Assembly: GCA_044370695.1 (NCBI GenBank)
Contig: JBILVB010000080.1
Location: 1-17,469, forward strand
DNA from: JBEIFW01 sp044370695
Lineage (GTDB): Bacteria > Actinomycetota > Acidimicrobiia > Acidimicrobiales > Ilumatobacteraceae
Length of the DNA stretch: 17,469 nucleotides
Reading direction: 5' to 3'
Below the pieces are notes generated by a model, which was not told the DNA's origin, ran no database searches, and saw only the letters and a list, made by a program, of their open reading frames with translations. Numbering within the stretch: the stretch's first letter is position 1; each line of letters begins with the position of its first letter. Of the stretch, positions 14,701 through 17,469 are shown in pieces. A program made the translations under genes and the position numbers.

Positions 14701-16178
14701 TCTCGATGGTTGCGAATGCAACCGTGTCGATCGACCCCACGGTCAACGACGTCGACCCGGAGGGCGCCGCGCTACGGGTGGTGTCGGCGTCGGCCCCGCC
14801 CGGCCTCACCGTCGCCGTCACGAGCCCCGTGCTGACGATCACCTCGGGCGCCCGGGCGGGCACCTTCGCCGTCGCCTACACCGTCGTGGGTCGATCGGGC
14901 ATCGAGGCGTCCTCGACGCTCGCCGTCACCGTGCTACCCCCACCCCGACTACCTCCGGTCGCACGCGAGGACCGGGGACGTACACCGTTCGAGACACCGG
15001 TGGTGCTCGACGTCCTCGCGAACGACACCGATCCCGAAGCCGCCGGGCTCACCGTGGTGGCGGTCGGGCCGGCCAGCCCGGGCGGTGTCGTCAGCCTCGA
15101 TCCGGGCGGCGTCCGACTGGTCCCGCCGCGCGGGTTCGCCGGCGTCGTCACCTTCCCGTACACGGCCCGAGCCGGCGACGGCCCGACGGCGACGGCGACG
15201 GTGCGGGTCGTGGTGGACCCGTGCTCGGCGCGCCCGCCGGAACCGGTGGACGACACGGCGACGACGACGTCGGGCGCGGCCCTGGTGATCGACCTCCTCG
15301 CCAACGACGCCGACGTGCCGGGCACCGTGTCCGTCTCCGCCGCCGTCACGGGAGGCGCCGTGACCGTTCTGGACGCGGCTCGCGGGATCGTGCGGTTCGA
15401 CCCCGCACCGGGGGCGACTCGTGGTCGCTTCGCCTACCGGGTGCGCAATGCCTGCGGCGTCGAGGCGGGCGCCGAGGTCGACGTGGTCGTGTTGGCGCTG
15501 CCGAGCGCACGGGACGGGTCGGTGTCGGTCCTCGCCGGGGCGTCGGTGATGGTGCCACTCCCGGTGTCCAACCCGGCCGGTCTGCCGTTGCGCTACGACG
15601 TCGCGGGTCCGGTCCCGGCGACGTCGGGGACCGTGTCGGGCACCGGGCCTGCCCCGACCTTCACGGCGTCACCCCGTTTCGTGGGCACCGTCCGGCTGGG
15701 CTACCGGATCGAGTACCCGGGTGGCAGCGCTGCGGCGACGGTGACCATCGAGGTCCTGCCACCGCCGCCACCGGTCGCGGAGACGATGACCGTCCGGACC
15801 GTCGACGGGGTACCGGTCCGTATCGCGCTCGGGACGGCCGGAGGTGCCGGCACGCCCGTCGTCACGGTCGGCCCGCTCACCGGGTCGGGCACGCTGAGCG
15901 TCAACGGCGCGACGGCGGTCTACGTCGGTCCGGCCGGTACGGCCATGTTCTCGTACACGGTCACCGACGAACTCGGCCGGGTCTCGGCGCCGGCGACGGT
16001 GACCGTGGTCGTGGCACCGCCGCCGACGACCGTTCCGCCGACGACCGTTCCGCCGACGCCACCGCCGACCACGCCACCGCCGACCACGCCACCGCCGACC
16101 ACGCCACCGCCGACCACGCCACCGCCGACCACGCCACCACCGACCACGCCACCACCGACTGCACCGGGGACCCCATGA
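11775..16178 (+). CDS. Giant exported Ig-repeat protein with Thr/Pro tail
   Basis: This 1467-residue protein has four regions. Residues 12-31 form one hydrophobic segment after a short basic end, with no clear AXA cleavage site, so a signal anchor is likely. Residues ~45-400 look like a beta-propeller: repeated short strands such as SVYVVDD, VWRLDAD, LWTLDA and VAVLDRD. Residues 407-1417 are about eleven tandem Ig/cadherin-like domains of 84-97 residues. Most open with PPVA-x-DD, carry a central NDxDPxG, and end in FxYTV followed by a TVxVxV strand. Residues 1418-1467 are Thr/Pro-rich. Only four cysteines were noticed (252, 263, 1150, 1227). No LPXTG anchor is present. It is inferred to be an extracellular adhesive, scaffold or stalk protein held by its N-terminus. 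Similar Ig-repeat proteins occur beside MoxR/DUF58 genes in actinobacteria. It overlaps both neighbours as ATGA. Confidence 0.85.
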   Translation: MTAQRVLDPRGAVGALAVLGLLAGGVALAWFPHDTSSTDARSVPGTTWLSAEASGRVVLAAAGSEVASLAVRVGAPGAFDVVDAGRTVYVHDRGTGEVVRVAGADGAVQGRTPGPVPADPRPRIVGAGSSVYVVDDTRTDGRSVVWRLDADGRRGRDTPIGSPSAWAGSKDGRLWTLDAAAGTYTVVDGERSRTGKVARAGASLALAVVGDEVAVLDRDVRRLHFVRSSDALELTAAQAAGLLQDSTPVGECVQVLAGGMLECLGPGGPRRTMPFAAVVAPDSRLLANDSHAVVTAPGAARAWVGTWSTAAGRAVERPQPSTRPVQAWSRPGSLLIDDPGSRYALTVGPTVVVLDKLSRRTAGATDGDGPAVAGGTATGAGPRTIVQVATPAARSATGGSGPPVASTVRARTRSGRSVEIDVLAGAADPAGLPLGVASAGPAPNGTVAVTAGSRVLFTPPPAFVGRVVFPYTVVNGADRRATGTVVVEVIGPEDNTAPVARDDETITTEGVPVVVDPVANDHDDDGDPLTVLLDGQASGGTGALTGDGRIRVEPSAGGVVQVGYRVEDGFGGSSSAVVRVRVEPAPAQRRAPIAIDDRMNVVAGRRAVLDPLVNDGDPGGEPLRLVEAGTAPGIETTVLDGRRVEVVASPASLGPITFSYTIENASGLRASAEVLVVVEGAAPPRPPVALDDRVVVPSVPTTIVVTANDTDPDGGPLSLVALEAPGVGSVSRLSASSVRYEPPPFFLGSTSFGYTVADGSGATASAQVYVQVVAPAGSGPVARDDAVTVPVGSPAVIAVLANDGHPDGLPVALAGRPTARGGEITVQSDQSLTFVPLEAVPATYSFSYTIRDPYGRTASARVVVGVVPRPPDLRPPIVVDDTADVTEDGAIIPVLANDTDPQGGRLTVVAVGPAAPVGSVGIAGDGVRFVPPPGFAGVASFTYTAATAAGARATGTVVVRVAPRVRQPPVVRPDALSMVANATVSIDPTVNDVDPEGAALRVVSASAPPGLTVAVTSPVLTITSGARAGTFAVAYTVVGRSGIEASSTLAVTVLPPPRLPPVAREDRGRTPFETPVVLDVLANDTDPEAAGLTVVAVGPASPGGVVSLDPGGVRLVPPRGFAGVVTFPYTARAGDGPTATATVRVVVDPCSARPPEPVDDTATTTSGAALVIDLLANDADVPGTVSVSAAVTGGAVTVLDAARGIVRFDPAPGATRGRFAYRVRNACGVEAGAEVDVVVLALPSARDGSVSVLAGASVMVPLPVSNPAGLPLRYDVAGPVPATSGTVSGTGPAPTFTASPRFVGTVRLGYRIEYPGGSAAATVTIEVLPPPPPVAETMTVRTVDGVPVRIALGTAGGAGTPVVTVGPLTGSGTLSVNGATAVYVGPAGTAMFSYTVTDELGRVSAPATVTVVVAPPPTTVPPTTVPPTPPPTTPPPTTPPPTTPPPTTPPPTTPPPTTPPPTAPGTP
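12993..16025 (+). repeat. Eleven tandem Ig/cadherin-like domain repeats
   Basis: Diverged protein-level repeats start near 12993, 13263, 13545, 13830, 14106, 14397, 14676, 14952, 15234, 15504 and 15774. The shared pattern is a Pro-Pro-Val entry with an Asp-Asp pair, a central Asn-Asp-x-Asp turn, a P-x-F-x-G-x-x-x-F-x-Y-T core, and a closing valine-rich strand. The Asn-Asp turn is present in units 2-9 and absent from units 1, 10 and 11. The repeats are not identical at DNA level, so the array is old. Confidence 0.8.
16056..16160 (+). repeat. 15-base tandem repeat coding for Thr-Pro-Pro-Pro-Thr
   Basis: Seven head-to-tail copies of a 15-base unit (first copy ACGCCACCGCCGACC at 16056-16070) encode TPPPT units. 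The first five copies are identical; copies six and seven differ by an ACCACC variant, and the last ends in ACT. Two copies of a related 15-base unit coding for PTTVP lie just before at 16023-16052. Because the unit is a multiple of three, copy-number change would lengthen or shorten the tail without breaking the frame. Confidence 0.9.
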
Positions 16179-17167
16179 CGCGCGCCACCTCACCGAGCCC
16201 CACACCCGTCTCGTCGCCCGAGGTCCATCCGCACGCCGTGTTCGAACGTCTGGTCGAGAACGTCGAGGTCGTCCTGCGGGGCAAGCGCGACAAGGTCCAC
16301 CTCGCAGTCGCGTGCCTGCTCGCCGGTGGGCATCTGCTGATCGAGGACAACCCGGGAACCGGCAAGACCTCGCTGGCGCGTGCGCTGGCGGCGTCGATCG
16401 GAGGGACGGCCCGACGGATCCAGTTCACCCCCGACCTGCTGCCCTCGGACGTCACGGGCGTGACGATCTTCGACCCGAGGGGCAACGAGTTCCGGTTCCG
16501 ACCGGGCCCGGTGTTCGCACACGTGGTGGTGGCCGACGAGATCAATCGGGCGTCGCCCAAGACCCAGGCTGCACTGCTCGAGGTGATGGAGGAACGCCAG
16601 GTGACCGTCGATGGCGTTGCCCACCCGGTTCCCCGGCCGTTCCTGGTCGTCGCGACGCAGAACCCGCTCGACCTCCACGGGACGTACCCGCTCCCGGAGG
16701 TGCAGCTCGACCGGTTCGCGTTGAAGATCGGACTCGGCTACGCCGACCGAGCTGCCGAACTGGAGGTGATGGCCGGCCGTACCGGCACCGACCCGGTGGC
16801 GGGGTTACGGCCCGTGATCGGCGCCGCCCGCCTCGCCCGGGTCGTCGAGGCCGTGCGGTCCGTCGCCGTCGGCGAGCTCGTGCGCGAGTACGTGGCCGAC
16901 GTCGTCGAACGGACCCGTTCGCACCGTGACCTGCGCCTCGGGGTGTCCACGCGCGGCACCCTCACGCTGCTGGCGGTCGCGCGGGCCCATGCCGTCGGCC
17001 GGGGCCGTTCCTTCGTGTCCCCCGACGACGTCAAGGCCGTGATCCGTCCGGTCCTCGCCCATCGCATCGCCGTCACGTCCGAAGCCGAACTCGACGGGAT
17101 CGGGGAGGCCGAGGTGCTCGACCGGATCCTCGACGCGGTGCCCGTACCGCGACTGCGAGCGAAGTGA
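16175..17167 (+). CDS. MoxR-family AAA+ ATPase
   Basis: This 330-residue cytosolic AAA+ ATPase belongs to the MoxR group, whose members act as chaperones that activate or assemble partner proteins, often with a DUF58 or VWA protein encoded next door. After about 20 disordered residues come the Walker A loop NPGTGKTS (Asn59 to Ser66, Lys64), the family QFTPDLLPSDVTG stretch, Walker B VVADEINRASPKTQ (Asp121, Glu122), EVMEERQVTVDG, sensor 1 in ATQNPLDLHGTYPLPE, and LDRF with the likely arginine finger. The C-terminal lid contains LGVSTRGTLTLLAVARAHA and SPDDVKAV. Length and motifs are complete. The ATG overlaps the Ig-repeat gene as ATGA, and the stop overlaps the DUF58 gene as GTGA, so the three are a translation-coupled set. 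Confidence 0.95.
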   Translation: MTRATSPSPTPVSSPEVHPHAVFERLVENVEVVLRGKRDKVHLAVACLLAGGHLLIEDNPGTGKTSLARALAASIGGTARRIQFTPDLLPSDVTGVTIFDPRGNEFRFRPGPVFAHVVVADEINRASPKTQAALLEVMEERQVTVDGVAHPVPRPFLVVATQNPLDLHGTYPLPEVQLDRFALKIGLGYADRAAELEVMAGRTGTDPVAGLRPVIGAARLARVVEAVRSVAVGELVREYVADVVERTRSHRDLRLGVSTRGTLTLLAVARAHAVGRGRSFVSPDDVKAVIRPVLAHRIAVTSEAELDGIGEAEVLDRILDAVPVPRLRAK

Positions 17168-17469
17168 GCGCCCGGAGTCGCAGCCGCACCCGTCTCACGT
17201 CGGGTGGCACCGGACTGGTGCTGGCCTCCCCTGCGCTCGCCGGCCTCGGGGTGGTCACGGGGTACGCCGAACTCACGGTGCTGGCGGCCAGCGCCGCGGC
17301 CCTCGTCGCCTCGGCGTTCGTGTCGCCTCGCATCCGCAGCACCGCGGTGCTGGAACGATCCGTTGCGCATCGACTCGTCCCGGTGGGCGGTCGGGTCCGG
17401 TGCCGACTGCGGGTCCGGGGGGGGGCGGGCCCCGCCCCCCCCCCCCGGGGGGGGCCCCAGGCCGGGGGC
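17164..17469 (+). CDS. DUF58-family membrane protein (N-terminal fragment)
   Basis: The first 102 codons of a gene cut off by the right edge. It starts with GTG at 17164, overlapping the MoxR stop as GTGA. After a short basic N-terminus come two hydrophobic segments (about residues 16-32 and 36-54) joined by a short GYAEL turn, then ERSVAHRLVPVGGRVRCRLRVR. That segment matches the first extracellular beta-strand region of DUF58 proteins, which typically follow MoxR genes and carry a later VWA-like domain. The order MoxR then DUF58 supports the call. From about 17417 the sequence becomes G and C runs, and the translation (GGAGPAPPPPRGG) no longer looks like the family, so the last ~17 residues are unreliable. 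Confidence 0.72.
   Translation, partial: MSARSRSRTRLTSGGTGLVLASPALAGLGVVTGYAELTVLAASAAALVASAFVSPRIRSTAVLERSVAHRLVPVGGRVRCRLRVRGGAGPAPPPRGGPQAGG

Noticed and set aside
16023..16160. The tandem repeats as a CRISPR array or non-coding satellite
   Set aside because: There are no unique spacers, the unit is 15 bases, and it is in frame as a Thr/Pro tail ending at a normal stop coupled to the next gene.
16026..16178. A C-terminal sortase anchor on the Ig-repeat protein
   Set aside because: No LPXTG-like motif, hydrophobic segment or basic tail follows the Thr/Pro region; the protein ends PTAPGTP.

Overview
All 14 genes lie on the plus strand of a very GC-rich window (about 70% by eye). GTG and TTG starts are common and most adjacent genes overlap by 1 to 17 bases. 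The composition, gene style and the MoxR/DUF58 block at the right end suggest an actinobacterium. An acidimicrobial or similar deep-branching lineage is plausible, but no marker gene here proves it.

Left block (1-5463): five coupled genes for building or decorating an extracellular glycan. They are a 5'-truncated GT4 glycosyltransferase, a PhyH-like Fe(II)/2-oxoglutarate oxygenase, a divergent GT4 enzyme, a GT2 enzyme and another GT4 enzyme. A 134-base gap follows; it holds a possible promoter and a short inverted repeat.

Middle block (5598-11778): a nucleotide-sugar cassette. It begins with a clear glucose-1-phosphate cytidylyltransferase (rfbF, TTG start behind a strong Shine-Dalgarno). 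Next come an extended SDR epimerase/reductase, two consecutive zinc-finger SAM methyltransferases of the deoxysugar C-methyltransferase family, a second and different Fe(II)/2-oxoglutarate oxygenase-like protein, and a GT2 glycosyltransferase. No 4,6-dehydratase is present. The likely product is an unusual methylated and possibly oxidised sugar made from CDP-glucose, which the transferases would add to a surface polymer.

Right block (11775-17469): a 1467-residue membrane-anchored, exported protein follows with a 4-base overlap. It has an N-terminal membrane segment, a beta-propeller-like region, about eleven Ig/cadherin-like repeats and a Thr/Pro tail encoded by 15-base tandem repeats. It overlaps a MoxR-family AAA+ ATPase, which overlaps the start of a DUF58 protein. 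The last ~50 bases are homopolymer runs and look like poor sequence at a contig edge.

The most interesting points are the dehydratase-less CDP-sugar cassette with paired C-methyltransferases and two oxygenases, and the tight coupling of this glycan operon to the giant Ig-repeat/MoxR/DUF58 module. No tRNA, rRNA, CRISPR array, insertion sequence or phage gene was seen.
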